From: Streptomyces afghaniensis 772
GTDB taxonomy: Bacteria > Actinomycetota > Actinomycetes > Streptomycetales > Streptomycetaceae
Direction of reading: 5' to 3'
Assembly: GCA_000415505.1 (NCBI GenBank)
Contig: KE354214.1
Span: 1 to 35,495, forward strand
DNA: 35,495 bases
The first letter of the stretch is position 1; each line of letters opens with the position of its first letter. The notes beneath the pieces were generated by a model. The model had not been told where the DNA came from. It made no database searches and saw only the letters and a program-made list of their open reading frames with translations. The position numbers were made by a program, and so were the translations under genes. Shown one piece after another: positions 7,764 through 15,764 of this stretch.

Positions 7764-8759
7764 ATGGTCTCGCCGTCCGATCTCGCCGCATCCCTCCGCG
7801 CACCTGCGTCTGCGTCTCCGCCTGCGCCGGTCACGCAGGGTGCGAATTCCGAAGACCTGCCGCGGATCGTGCCGCGCCGGCGCCTCGGCCGCCTGCTGTC
7901 CGCCGCCGTCGCACTGCTGCTCTTCGCGATGGCGGTCAACTCCGTCGTCCGCAACCGTGCCTTCCAGTGGGAGGTGGTCGGCCAGTACTTCACCAGTGCC
8001 GCCGTGCTCGACGGGCTGCTGCTGACCCTGTGGCTGACCGGGGTGGTGATGGTGCTCGGTTTCCTGCTCGGCATCCCGCTGGCCGTGATGCGGCTGTCGG
8101 CCAACCCGGTTCTGGGCACCCTGAGTTGGGGTTATGTGTGGGTCTTCCGGTCCACCCCGCTGCTGGTGCAGCTGCTGTTCTGGTTCAACATCGGCGCCCT
8201 CTACCCGACGCTCGGCCTGGGCATCCCGTTCGGTCCGCAGTTCGTCACCGTCAAGACGGTGAACCTGCTCGGACCCGCCCTCACAGCCGTCATCGGCCTG
8301 ACCCTGCACGAGGCCGCCTACGCCGCCGAGGTGGTGCGCGGCGGGATCCTCTCGGTGGACGCGGGGCAGACGGAGGCCGCCCAGGCCCTGGGCATCGGCA
8401 AGGTGCGCGCCCTGAAGCGGATCGTCGTGCCGCAGGCGATGCGCTCCATCGTGCCGACCGCCGGCAACATGCTGATCGGCACTCTGAAGGGCACGAGCAT
8501 CGTCAGCGTGCTGGCCGTGCACGACCTGCTGTACTCGGCGCAGTTGGTCTACAACCAGACCTACCAGGTCATCCCGCTGCTGATGGTCGCCACCCTCTGG
8601 TACATCGCCGTCACCACCGTGCTCGGTGTGGGGCAGTTCTATGTCGAGCGTCACTACGCGCGGGGCGCCGCGCGGGCCCTGCCGCCCACTCCTGTGCAGC
8701 GGCTGGTCGCGGCGGGGCGGACGCGATGGGCCGCATATCGCCGTGCCCTGCGCCTCTAG
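7764..8759 (+). CDS. Amino-acid-type ABC transporter permease, divergent paralogue
   Basis: A 331-residue HisM/GlnP-type permease. The domain starts LLLTLWLTGVVMVLGFLLG, continues FRSTPLLVQLLFWFNIGALYP, and has the EAA loop TEAAQALGIGKVRALKRIVVP. It is the clear paralogue of the permease at 3689-4621 and keeps the same YVERHYARGAARALPPTPVQR tail. ATG 7764 is preferred over the in-frame GTG at 7737 because GGAG (7751-7754) sits 9 bases upstream. A small upstream frame ends in a TGA that overlaps this ATG (TGATG). No ATPase or receptor accompanies it on this strand, so it must borrow those of the minus arm. An AT-rich palindrome begins at the base after its stop. Confidence 0.9.
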   Translation: MVSPSDLAASLRAPASASPPAPVTQGANSEDLPRIVPRRRLGRLLSAAVALLLFAMAVNSVVRNRAFQWEVVGQYFTSAAVLDGLLLTLWLTGVVMVLGFLLGIPLAVMRLSANPVLGTLSWGYVWVFRSTPLLVQLLFWFNIGALYPTLGLGIPFGPQFVTVKTVNLLGPALTAVIGLTLHEAAYAAEVVRGGILSVDAGQTEAAQALGIGKVRALKRIVVPQAMRSIVPTAGNMLIGTLKGTSIVSVLAVHDLLYSAQLVYNQTYQVIPLLMVATLWYIAVTTVLGVGQFYVERHYARGAARALPPTPVQRLVAAGRTRWAAYRRALRL

Positions 8760-8793
8760 CTTCCCTACTTTTCCTATAGAATTACTAGGGAAG
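8760..8793. promoter_or_regulatory. AT-rich inverted repeat, candidate operator
   Basis: CTTCCCTA (8760-8767) and TAGGGAAG (8786-8793) are perfect 8-base arms around an 18-base AT-rich centre that contains a second, inner CCTA...TAGG pair. Such AT-rich sequence stands out strongly in this genome. It starts at the base after the permease stop codon and ends 3 bases before the -35 of the next promoter, so it is placed for an activator or repressor. Confidence 0.6.
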
Positions 8794-8795
8794 TA

Positions 8796-8825
8796 TTGAC
8801 GGGGCCCGGCGGCGCTGCACAGGAT
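8796..8825 (+). promoter_or_regulatory. Putative promoter of the DszC-like gene
   Basis: TTGACG (8796-8801) and CAGGAT (8820-8825) lie 18 bases apart, a good Streptomyces housekeeping-type match. It follows the inverted repeat at 8760-8793 directly and would start RNA near 8832, about 35 bases before the ATG at 8867. Confidence 0.5.
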
Positions 8826-8866
8826 GATGTGCGTGCCTCAACCATCGACTTGAGGAGACCTCTGCC

Positions 8867-10096
8867 ATGGGCGTTGCCCCTGCGCCGTCCGACTCCGACG
8901 CGGAATCGGACCGGACCGGGCCCGGGAGTGGTCACTGGCTGCGCGTGGCCCGCGAGACCGCGGACGACCTGGCCACGGACGCGGTGGCCAGGGACCAGGC
9001 GGGCAAGCCCCCGTTCGACGAGGTGTCCCGGCTGCGCGAGTCAGGACTGCTGACACTCCTCGTACCGGCCGGGCTCGGGGGCGGCGGCGCGGACTGGCCG
9101 ACGGCGTACGCGGTGGTCCGGGAGATCGCCGCGGCCGACGGCGCGATAGGCCAACTGCTCGGCTGTCACTACTTCATGTCGTGGAGCGCCCGGTTCTTCA
9201 CCGAGCCCGCTCTCGCTGCCCGGCTGGAGCAGCGGTCCGCGGCCGAGGAGTGGTGTTGGGGCGGTGGTCTGGCACGTCAGGAACCGGCTCTGACGCTGGT
9301 CAGGGACGGGCAGGGGTATGTGCTGACCGGTCGGCAGAGCTTCGCCGCCGGTGTCCTGGTCGCCGACCGCCTCGCCGTGCGGGCGATGCGGGCCGACACC
9401 GGCGAACCACTCGCCGTCGTGGTCGATCCCGCTCTGCCGGGCGTGGTGGTCGACGGCGACGCCGACCCCTTCGGGCAACGGCTCGCGGCCGGCGGAAGCG
9501 TGGAGTTCGACGCCGTACCGATCGCCGCGGACGACGTCCTGGGCTCGCTGGCCGCGGACGAGGACGTGCTGTCGCCCCTGACGGCATTGGTGTCCCCGGT
9601 CGGGCGGCTCCTTTCGGTGCAACTGCGTCTCGGCATGGCGGAGGGAGTGCTCGCCGAGGCCCGTGAGTACAGCAGGACCGGCCGGTCCCTCTGGCACCCG
9701 GACTGGCCGGTCGGCTCGCCTCAGGACCCGCAGGTGCTGACCGTGTACGGGGAACTCACCGTGCTCACCCGCTCCGCGTCCGCCCTCGCCGACCAGGCGC
9801 GGGAAGCCGTGCACGGCGGGCTGGCCCGTGGCGAGGACCTCGGCTACGACGAGTACGCGGAGATCTCCGTCCTCGTCGCCATGGCCGAAGCCGCCGCCTC
9901 CAGGGCCGTGCAGGAGTCCACCGCCCGTGCCCTCGACATCATCGGTGCCCGCTCCGCGTCCTCACGGCTGGGCTTCGACCGCTTCTGGCGCAATGCCCGG
10001 ACCCACACCCTGTACGAACCCGTGACCCACCGGCTCCGCGATGTCGGGGACTACTTCCTCAACGGTGCGCACCCTCCGTTCGTGTTCCCCGTCTGA
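8867..10096 (+). CDS. DszC/SfnB-like flavoprotein (acyl-CoA dehydrogenase fold)
   Basis: A 409-residue protein of the acyl-CoA dehydrogenase superfamily. The N-terminal helical domain has [20 protein letters not shown] near residue 60, the central beta domain [20 protein letters not shown] near 145, and the C terminus reads [20 protein letters not shown] then VGDYFLNG. The RNARTHTL...VGDY.LNG ending is characteristic of DszC, SfnB and related FMNH2-dependent sulfur-compound monooxygenases rather than beta-oxidation dehydrogenases. The ATG at 8867 has a good GAGGAG site (tgaggagacc). It is followed after 55 bases by a TauD-like dioxygenase. A role in oxidising organic sulfur compounds is strongly suggested by the neighbours; the exact substrate is unknown. 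Confidence 0.87.
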   Translation: MGVAPAPSDSDAESDRTGPGSGHWLRVARETADDLATDAVARDQAGKPPFDEVSRLRESGLLTLLVPAGLGGGGADWPTAYAVVREIAAADGAIGQLLGCHYFMSWSARFFTEPALAARLEQRSAAEEWCWGGGLARQEPALTLVRDGQGYVLTGRQSFAAGVLVADRLAVRAMRADTGEPLAVVVDPALPGVVVDGDADPFGQRLAAGGSVEFDAVPIAADDVLGSLAADEDVLSPLTALVSPVGRLLSVQLRLGMAEGVLAEAREYSRTGRSLWHPDWPVGSPQDPQVLTVYGELTVLTRSASALADQAREAVHGGLARGEDLGYDEYAEISVLVAMAEAAASRAVQESTARALDIIGARSASSRLGFDRFWRNARTHTLYEPVTHRLRDVGDYFLNGAHPPFVFPV

Positions 10097-10097
10097 A

Positions 10098-10125
10098 CGG
10101 ACCCCGCATGACGGACCCCGCATGA
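10098..10125 (+). repeat. Tandem 14-bp duplication in a translation start region
   Basis: CGGACCCCGCATGA occurs twice back to back (10098-10111 and 10112-10125). A third, altered ACCCCGCACATGAC contains the true start of the next gene at 10152. Only the third copy has a Shine-Dalgarno sequence (aggaaagg, 10135-10142). Confidence 0.7.
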
Positions 10126-10151
10126 CGGATCCGCAGGAAAGGACCCCGCAC

Positions 10152-11051
10152 ATGACCACCAGCACCGGCTTCGACGTCCGCAGGATCGGCGGCCGTATCG
10201 GCGCCGAGATCCTCGGCGTGGATCTCTCCGGCGACCTCGAACCCGCCCTCGTCTCCGAGATCGGCTCCGCGCTCCTGGAGCACAAGGCGCTCCTCTTCCG
10301 CGATCAGCACCTCGACGACGCGGGCCAGCTCCGCTTCGCCTCCCTCTTCGGCGAGCTCACCACCGCCCACCCCACCGTGCCTTCCGTCGAAGGGCAGCCC
10401 CGGATCCTGCCCGTCGACGCCGACGAGGGCATCCGCTCCAACGTGTGGCACACCGACGTCACGTTCGTCCGTACGCCCCCGAAGGCGTCCACGCTGCGCG
10501 GCATCGTCGTCCCGCCCTACGGCGGCAACACCCTCATCGCCAACTCGGCCGCCGCGTACCGGGATCTGCCCGAGCCGCTGCGTGAGCTGGCGGACCGGCT
10601 GTGGGCCGTGCACACCAACGCCTATGACTACGCGGCCCCGAAGAGCGAAAAGGCGGCCGAGTACCGCAAGCGGTTCGTCTCACGCGCGTACCGCACTGTC
10701 CACCCGGTCGTCCGGGTCCACCCCGAGACCGGGGAACGAGGCCTGTTCATCGGCGGTTTCGCCCAGAGCATCGTCGGTCTGGGCTCGTCCGAATCCCGTG
10801 ACCTGCTGCGCATCTTCCAGTCGTACGTCACCCGCCCGGAGAACATCCTGCGGGTGGCCTGGACGCCCGGCGACGTCGTCCTGTTCGACAACCGCATCAC
10901 CCAGCACTACGCCCCCGACGACTACGGCGACCTGCCGCGCCTGCTGCACCGGGTGACGGTCGCGGGCGACGTCCCCGCCGGTGTCGACGGCACCCTCAGC
11001 CACGTCCTCGAAGGCGACGACGCCTCCCACTACACCCCTGCCGTGGCCTGA
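10152..11051 (+). CDS. TauD/TfdA-family Fe(II)/2-oxoglutarate dioxygenase
   Basis: A 299-residue protein. The N-terminal [14 protein letters not shown] is the usual start of TauD. The iron ligands are visible as the His and Asp of WHTDVTF near residue 101 and the distal His of [10 protein letters not shown] near 253. The 2-oxoglutarate-binding Arg is in [10 protein letters not shown]. TauD enzymes hydroxylate the carbon next to a sulfonate to release sulfite; the wider family also acts on sulfate esters and herbicides. ATG 10152 is chosen over ATG 10122 because it alone has a ribosome binding site. It is the last gene of the plus arm, so it probably frees sulfite from an imported sulfonate or from a product of the flavin enzymes. 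Confidence 0.9.
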   Translation: MTTSTGFDVRRIGGRIGAEILGVDLSGDLEPALVSEIGSALLEHKALLFRDQHLDDAGQLRFASLFGELTTAHPTVPSVEGQPRILPVDADEGIRSNVWHTDVTFVRTPPKASTLRGIVVPPYGGNTLIANSAAAYRDLPEPLRELADRLWAVHTNAYDYAAPKSEKAAEYRKRFVSRAYRTVHPVVRVHPETGERGLFIGGFAQSIVGLGSSESRDLLRIFQSYVTRPENILRVAWTPGDVVLFDNRITQHYAPDDYGDLPRLLHRVTVAGDVPAGVDGTLSHVLEGDDASHYTPAVA

Positions 11052-11061
11052 GCCGCCGGAA

Positions 11062-11076
11062 GGGGACACGTGCCCC
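11062..11076. terminator. Short hairpin between convergent genes
   Basis: GGGGACACGTGCCCC is a nearly perfect palindrome around CACGTG. It lies in the 47-base gap between the converging dioxygenase and MFS genes and could stop transcription from both sides. Confidence 0.35.
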
Positions 11077-11098
11077 CGCCGACGGCCCTGGCGCTCCG

Positions 11099-12721
11099 TC
11101 AGGCGTCGGCGTCGACACGCGGGAGCGGGCCGCCCGCGGCGGTCTTGCCGGTGTCCGCCGACTCCTCGGAGAGCCGCTCCATGCCGCTGGTGTTCTTCAG
11201 CGGCTTCTCCTTGATGAACAGCACGGCGATCAGCGCGAGCGCCGCGAAGGGGGTGGCGACGAGGAAGAGTTCGGCCGTGGCAACCCCGTAGGCGTGCTCC
11301 ACGATCTCCCGCATCGGCGCCGGCAGGGCGGTCATGTCGGGCACTCCTCCGTGCCCGGCCCGGCCTCCGCCCTCGACGGCACCGCCCGCGTCCTTCAGGC
11401 TCTTGGTCATCTCCGAGGCGACACGGTTGGCCAGGATCGCGCCGAGCACGCTGGTCCCGATGGTGCCGCCCATGCTGCGGAAGAAGGACAACACCGACGT
11501 CGCGGCGCCCAGTTCGGCGGCCGGGACGTCGTTCTGCGCGGCCAGCACGAGGTTCTGCATCAGCATGCCGACACCGATGCCCATGACCGCCATGTAGAAG
11601 CTGAGGAGCCCGAAGTGGGTGTCCGGCCCGATCGTGGACAGCAGTCCGAGACCGGCGGTCATGGTGACGGCGCCCACGACGAGGTACACCTTCCACCGGC
11701 CGGTCGCGCTGATGATCTGCCCCGCGACGGTGGAGGAGACCAGCAGGCCGAGGATCATGGGCAGGCTCATCAGACCCGCGATCGTCGGGGACTTGCCCAG
11801 GGAGACCTGGAAGTACTGCGACAGGAAGACCGTACCGCCGAACATGGCCACACCGACGAGGAGGCTGGCGACGGTGGTCAGGGCCACCGTCCGGTTACGG
11901 AAGATGCCGAGCGGAATGACCGGCTCGGCGACCTTCGCCTCGACGAGTACCGCGAGGACCAGCAGCACCACTCCCCCGCCGGTCAGCGCGGCGGTCTGCC
12001 ACGACGCCCAGTCGAACTCGTTCCCGGCGAGCGTGACCCAGATCAGCAGCGCGCAGACACCCGCGACGATCAGGAAGGCGCCCAGGTAGTCGATCTTCGC
12101 CTCGCGGCGGACGGTGGGCAGGTGCAGCGTGCGCTGGAGCAGGGTGATGGCGAGCAGGGCGAAGGGCACACCGATGAAGAAGCACCAGCGCCAGCCGAGC
12201 CACGAGGTGTCCACCAGGACGCCGCCGATCAGCGGACCGGCCACGGTGCCCACGGCGAACACGGCGCCGAAGATTCCCGCGTACTTGCCCAGCCTGCGCG
12301 GCGGGATGATCGCCGCCATGACGACCTGCGCGAGCGCCGTGAGACCGCCGGCGCCGATGCCCTGGACCACCCGGCTGAAGATGAGCAGCCCCACGTCGTG
12401 GGAGAAGCCCGCCAGCAGCGAGCCGACGACGAACAGGCCCAGGGAGAGCTGCAGCAGCAGTTTCTTGTTGTAGAGGTCGGACAGCTTGCCCCACAGCGGC
12501 ACGGTAGCGGTCATGGCCAGCAGTTCGGCGGTGACGACCCAGGTGTAGGAGGACTGGCCGGCTCCGAGGTCGGCGATGATCCGGGGCAGCGCGTTGGACA
12601 CCACGGTGCCGGCCAGGATGGCGACGAACATGCCCGCCATCAGTCCCGACATGGCCTGGAGTATCTGCCGGTTGGACATGGCGGACGGAGACGCCTCCAC
12701 GGGCGCCGCTGAAGAATTCAC
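11099..12721 (-). CDS. DHA2-type MFS drug efflux transporter
   Basis: A 540-residue membrane protein of the EmrB/QacA family with about 14 hydrophobic segments. Recognisable parts are TVVSNALPRIIADLGAGQSS in helix 1, the loop 2-3 motif PLWGKLSDLYNKKLLLQ, QGIGAGGLTALAQVV, and the antiporter motif AGPLIGGVLVDTSWLGWRWC. It is expected to export toxic compounds in exchange for protons. The start is GTG 12721, preceded by a GAAAGAG site. It lies 60 bases downstream of the tetR gene on the same strand, so the two form a regulator-pump operon. A hydrophilic C-terminal tail of about 30 residues follows the last helix. No substrate can be assigned. Confidence 0.92.
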   Translation of the reverse strand: MNSSAAPVEASPSAMSNRQILQAMSGLMAGMFVAILAGTVVSNALPRIIADLGAGQSSYTWVVTAELLAMTATVPLWGKLSDLYNKKLLLQLSLGLFVVGSLLAGFSHDVGLLIFSRVVQGIGAGGLTALAQVVMAAIIPPRRLGKYAGIFGAVFAVGTVAGPLIGGVLVDTSWLGWRWCFFIGVPFALLAITLLQRTLHLPTVRREAKIDYLGAFLIVAGVCALLIWVTLAGNEFDWASWQTAALTGGGVVLLVLAVLVEAKVAEPVIPLGIFRNRTVALTTVASLLVGVAMFGGTVFLSQYFQVSLGKSPTIAGLMSLPMILGLLVSSTVAGQIISATGRWKVYLVVGAVTMTAGLGLLSTIGPDTHFGLLSFYMAVMGIGVGMLMQNLVLAAQNDVPAAELGAATSVLSFFRSMGGTIGTSVLGAILANRVASEMTKSLKDAGGAVEGGGRAGHGGVPDMTALPAPMREIVEHAYGVATAELFLVATPFAALALIAVLFIKEKPLKNTSGMERLSEESADTGKTAAGGPLPRVDADA

Positions 12722-12781
12722 ATCGTCTCTTTCACGAAAGGGACCGGGACGGACACGGGTCCCGGAGCGATGAGCGGCTGC

Positions 12782-13486
12782 CTACCGGTCCGCCGGACCG
12801 GCCGGTCCCGCCGGTGACGGAGCCGGAAGCCCCGCTGCGAGATGCTCGAACGTCTCCCGGAAGACGTCCACGAAGGCGAGTTCGTCCTGCCGGACGCACC
12901 AGTGCTCGACGGCGACCCGGACGGCCGCGATGCCGACAGCGGCGAGCAGACGGGGGTAGAGACCCAGCGCCCGCCTCCTGCGTTCGTCGTCCGGCGACCC
13001 GAGCGCCGGGCGGTCCTCGGAGAAGAGCGGCGAGCCGGCGCCGATGCGCTCGGCGAGCGTCTCGGCCAGGGCGAGTTCATCGGCCATGTGGGCGCCGAGA
13101 CTGCGCGCGAGCAGGTGCGGTGAGCGGCGCAGCACCTCGGAGTGCAGGCGCCACAGTTCCTGCTGCTGCTCGATTTCCGCCAGTTCGGTCGCCATGGCGT
13201 CGCGAAGCGCCTGAAGCGGGGGCAGCTCGGCGGGCGCGGCCAGTACGGCTTGCCGGACCCTCGCACTGGCGTCCGCGCCGATCATGACGAAGACGTCGTC
13301 ACGGGCGTCGAAATAGTTGAAGAACGTCCGCGCGGACACCCCGGCTGCCTCACTGATCGCATCGACGGTGACGTGCTCCGCCCCGTGCTCCGCCGCGAGC
13401 CGCACCGCCGCCGCCACCAGGGCGGCGCGGGTCGCCCGCTTCTTGCGCTCGCGCAGCCCGACGCCCGCCGGGTTCCCCTCCGTCAT
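12782..13486 (-). CDS. TetR-family regulator of the MFS pump
   Basis: A 234-residue TetR regulator. The N-terminal helix-turn-helix domain covers about residues 12-65 (RERKKRATRAALVAAAVRLA, then VTVDAISEAAGVSARTFFNYFDARDD). The C-terminal ligand domain is variable, as expected. ATG 13486 (MTEGNPAG) is chosen over an upstream ATG in frame because a promoter (-35 TTGCAG, 16 bases, -10 TACCAT) predicts RNA starting at the A of this ATG, and there is no ribosome binding site; translation is probably leaderless. An inverted repeat, TTGC-N7-GCAA, overlaps the -10. That is the expected place for self-repression. Confidence 0.9.
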   Translation of the reverse strand: MTEGNPAGVGLRERKKRATRAALVAAAVRLAAEHGAEHVTVDAISEAAGVSARTFFNYFDARDDVFVMIGADASARVRQAVLAAPAELPPLQALRDAMATELAEIEQQQELWRLHSEVLRRSPHLLARSLGAHMADELALAETLAERIGAGSPLFSEDRPALGSPDDERRRRALGLYPRLLAAVGIAAVRVAVEHWCVRQDELAFVDVFRETFEHLAAGLPAPSPAGPAGPADR

Positions 13487-13488
13487 AG

Positions 13489-13520
13489 TTGCATGGTACG
13501 CAAAGATGCAGGCTCTGCAA
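13489..13520 (-). promoter_or_regulatory. tetR promoter with overlapping operator
   Basis: On the minus strand -35 TTGCAG (13520-13515) and -10 TACCAT (13498-13493) are 16 bases apart, placing the start at 13486. The inverted repeat TTGC-N7-GCAA (13489-13503) covers the -10, and a second TGCA-containing pair lies just upstream. Confidence 0.5.
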
Positions 13521-13627
13521 AAAGTACTCCCGGTCGGCACCGACGGCAGACGGAGCCCGGATGGTTACGGCCGGGCAGGCCGGGAACGCGGTGCGCTGAA
13601 CGAACCCGAAGCGAGGCCGGTGCCGCG

Positions 13628-14041
13628 ATGACCGAGTACGAACGCTCACGCACGATGCCCGCACAGCCCGAGCAGGTCTTCGACCAGGCCGCGAACGTCG
13701 GCCAGTTGGACACCTGGCTGCCGGCGGCCCTGCACGTCGAGGCCGAGGAGCTGCCCGCCGTCACCGTGCACGAGGACCGCACCGACGAGGACACCTCCGC
13801 CCTGCTGCGCGCGCAGCGCGACCAGATGCGGCTCGAATGGGGCACCCGCGACCAGGGCAGCTACTCGGGCTGGCTCCAGGTCGCCGGCATCGGCGGCGGA
13901 GCCAGTGAGGTGACGGTGCACCTGTCGTTCTTCGACGACAGCCACGACCCCGGCGAGACGATGGTCCGCGACGCCCTGGAGACAAGCCTTCAGCGCCTGG
14001 AGGAGCAGGTGCGGCTGCGCGTCGACCACGCGGCCGGCTGA
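13628..14041 (+). CDS. SRPBCC-fold protein
   Basis: A 137-residue protein that reads like a polyketide-cyclase/START-type (SRPBCC) domain. It opens MTEYERSRTMPAQPEQVFDQAANVGQLDTW, the usual 'membrane-lipid or ligand pocket' family start, and has a C-terminal helix LETSLQRLEEQVR. The middle carries GGASEVTVHLSFFDD, matching the antiparallel sheet. Such proteins bind small hydrophobic ligands or act as stress-linked chaperone-like proteins; no specific role can be read. The ATG at 13628 has a weak GCGAGG site. The gene is divergent from tetR and is followed 16 bases later by a small conserved protein, possibly in one transcript. Confidence 0.75.
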   Translation: MTEYERSRTMPAQPEQVFDQAANVGQLDTWLPAALHVEAEELPAVTVHEDRTDEDTSALLRAQRDQMRLEWGTRDQGSYSGWLQVAGIGGGASEVTVHLSFFDDSHDPGETMVRDALETSLQRLEEQVRLRVDHAAG

Positions 14042-14057
14042 TCCGGGACCGTACGCC

Positions 14058-14366
14058 ATGGCTCGCGTCAAGCAGTACGCCGTCGCGGCGTCCGGACAGT
14101 GGACCGACGAGGAGGAAGGCCGGCGCCGCCTGCCGTCCGGCGAGGTGCACGCCTGGGAGCCGGGGCTGAACCAGACCGTCTGCGGCCTGTCCCTCAGCCG
14201 CTCCCGGCTGGTCCGCTTCCCGCACATCACCTGGCCCGACACCTTCCCGGAGTCCGGCGGTGCGGCGGACCGGGTGCGGCGCCAGTGCCCGCGCTGCGCC
14301 TCGGTCGCCGGGCGCCGCGGCCAGGACGCACGCCCCCGGTGGCAGCGCACGAACCCGCGGCCGTGA
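14058..14366 (+). CDS. Small conserved actinobacterial protein with a CxxC motif
   Basis: A 102-residue basic protein without a recognised domain. It has WEPGLNQTVCGLSLSRSRLV near residue 34 and QCPRCASVAGRR near 77. The single Cys in the first block and the CPRC pair in the second could together hold a metal ion, but this is only a possibility. No signal peptide or membrane segment is seen. I recall similar unnamed proteins in other Streptomyces genomes. Codon bias fits a real gene, and it follows the SRPBCC gene by 16 bases. Confidence 0.65.
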   Translation: MARVKQYAVAASGQWTDEEEGRRRLPSGEVHAWEPGLNQTVCGLSLSRSRLVRFPHITWPDTFPESGGAADRVRRQCPRCASVAGRRGQDARPRWQRTNPRP

Positions 14367-14568
14367 GCGGTCCCCTCGGCCTCATCCCGTACCGCCTCAG
14401 GTCCGCCCGGGTCAGACACCTCCCGCATGTCACTCCAGCATCCCGTTTTGTCGGGGTTTGCCATTCCGTGGCCGCGGCACTCGGGGCACGCGCGAGCGTC
14501 GAGCCGACAGCGTCGGGCCGACGCCGTGACATGCGGCCCCGGGGACGGGGCAGAACAGAGGGTGACCG

Positions 14569-15663
14569 ATGACGACGATCGGTGTGGAAGAGGAGTACCT
14601 GCTCCTCGACCCGGTTACCGGGCTACCGGTACCCCTGGCCGACAAGGTGCGTGCCGCGGCGGGTCTGGCGCATCTCGTGGCCGACCAGGAGGTGCAGTGC
14701 GAGCTGCTGCAGGCGCAGGTCGAGGTGGCCACGCCGGTGTGCGGCACGCTGGAGGAGGCGGGGGGACATCTGCTGCGGCTGCGGCACGCCATCGGGGCGG
14801 CGGCCGAAGCGCACGGCTGCCGGATCGCGGCCTGCGGAACGCCCCCGCTGCGCCATCGTCACCCGGTGGCCGTCACCGACCAGGCCCGCTATCGGGCCAT
14901 GCTCACGCAGGCGCCCCAGCTGGTGGCGGAGCAGCTGGTCAACGGCATGCACGTACACGTGGCCGTGCCCAGCCGGGAGACCGGCGTGCAGGTCCTGAAC
15001 CGGATCCGGGTCTGGCTGCCGACCCTGACGGCCATGTCCGCGAACTCCCCGCTCTGGGACGGCCACGACACCGGTTTCGCCAGCTGGCGCACCGTGATCT
15101 TCGGCCGCTGGCCGGTCAGCGGCGCGCCCCCCTACTTCCGTGACGTGGCCGACCACGACCGGCGCGTGACGCAACTGCTGGAGACCGGTGTGATCTCGGA
15201 CAGCGGGCAGTTGTACTGGCAGGCCCGCCTGTCGGCCCGGTACCCCACCGTCGAGGTGCGCTGCCTGGACGTTCAACTGCGCGCGGACGACGCCGTCATG
15301 CTCGCGGGGATGACCCACGCTCTCGTGGACACGGCCATCAGGGAAACGGTCGCCGGGGCGCCGGTGCCCGACTGCCCGCCGGAGCTTCTCCAGATCGCTC
15401 TGTGGCATGCCGCCCGTCACGGTCTGAGCGACACCTTGATCTGCCCGGGCGGCAGGCCTCGCCGCGCCGGGGACGTGCTGTACCAGCTCCTGCGGCACGT
15501 CGCTCCGGCACTCGACGCGTCCGGCGCGACCCGGCAGGTGACGGCCCTGGTCCACCGGCTTCTCCAGAACGGAACCGGAGCGGACAGGCAACGCGCCGCT
15601 CTCGCCGAAGGCGGCATACGGGCCGTCACCGACCTGATCGGCGCGGAGAGCAGCATGTCGTGA
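14569..15663 (+). CDS. YbdK-like carboxylate-amine ligase (glutamate-cysteine ligase 2 family)
   Basis: A 364-residue member of the GCS2 family. It starts [16 protein letters not shown], where the acidic triplet belongs to the metal/ATP site. It continues with [20 protein letters not shown], a second core block, and [11 protein letters not shown] near residue 125, then [19 protein letters not shown] near 155. The length matches YbdK-type enzymes, which make gamma-glutamylcysteine weakly in vitro and whose natural role is often unclear. Actinobacteria use mycothiol, so this is not a classic glutathione gene. The ATG at 14569 has an AGAGGG site. It is monocistronic, separated by about 200 bases from the gene before and converging on the SPFH gene. 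Confidence 0.87.
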   Translation: MTTIGVEEEYLLLDPVTGLPVPLADKVRAAAGLAHLVADQEVQCELLQAQVEVATPVCGTLEEAGGHLLRLRHAIGAAAEAHGCRIAACGTPPLRHRHPVAVTDQARYRAMLTQAPQLVAEQLVNGMHVHVAVPSRETGVQVLNRIRVWLPTLTAMSANSPLWDGHDTGFASWRTVIFGRWPVSGAPPYFRDVADHDRRVTQLLETGVISDSGQLYWQARLSARYPTVEVRCLDVQLRADDAVMLAGMTHALVDTAIRETVAGAPVPDCPPELLQIALWHAARHGLSDTLICPGGRPRRAGDVLYQLLRHVAPALDASGATRQVTALVHRLLQNGTGADRQRAALAEGGIRAVTDLIGAESSMS

Positions 15664-15764
15664 CTCCCCGGACTCCCCGGACTCCTCGAACGGCCGGCAG
15701 GCCCGGATCAGGACGAGATCCCGGCGGCCAGTCGCGCCGCTCCCGCGCCACGCCCCGGCTGCGG

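Noticed and set aside
7348..7764. Plus-strand frame in which the 15-bp repeat encodes CVVDTCVVDTCV
   Set aside because: The Cys-rich run is a by-product of the DNA repeat. No ribosome binding site or start fits, and the promoter for this strand lies inside the frame.
7461..8654. 397-residue minus-strand frame containing the leader peptide at its end
   Set aside because: Only its last 25 codons matter. The rest is antisense to the permease, with no start signal and no domain.
8824..8853. Nine-codon frame with one Cys (MMCVPQPST) before the DszC-like gene, as a second leader peptide
   Set aside because: It begins inside the -10 box of the predicted promoter and lacks the leader-peptide core, so it would not be in the transcript.
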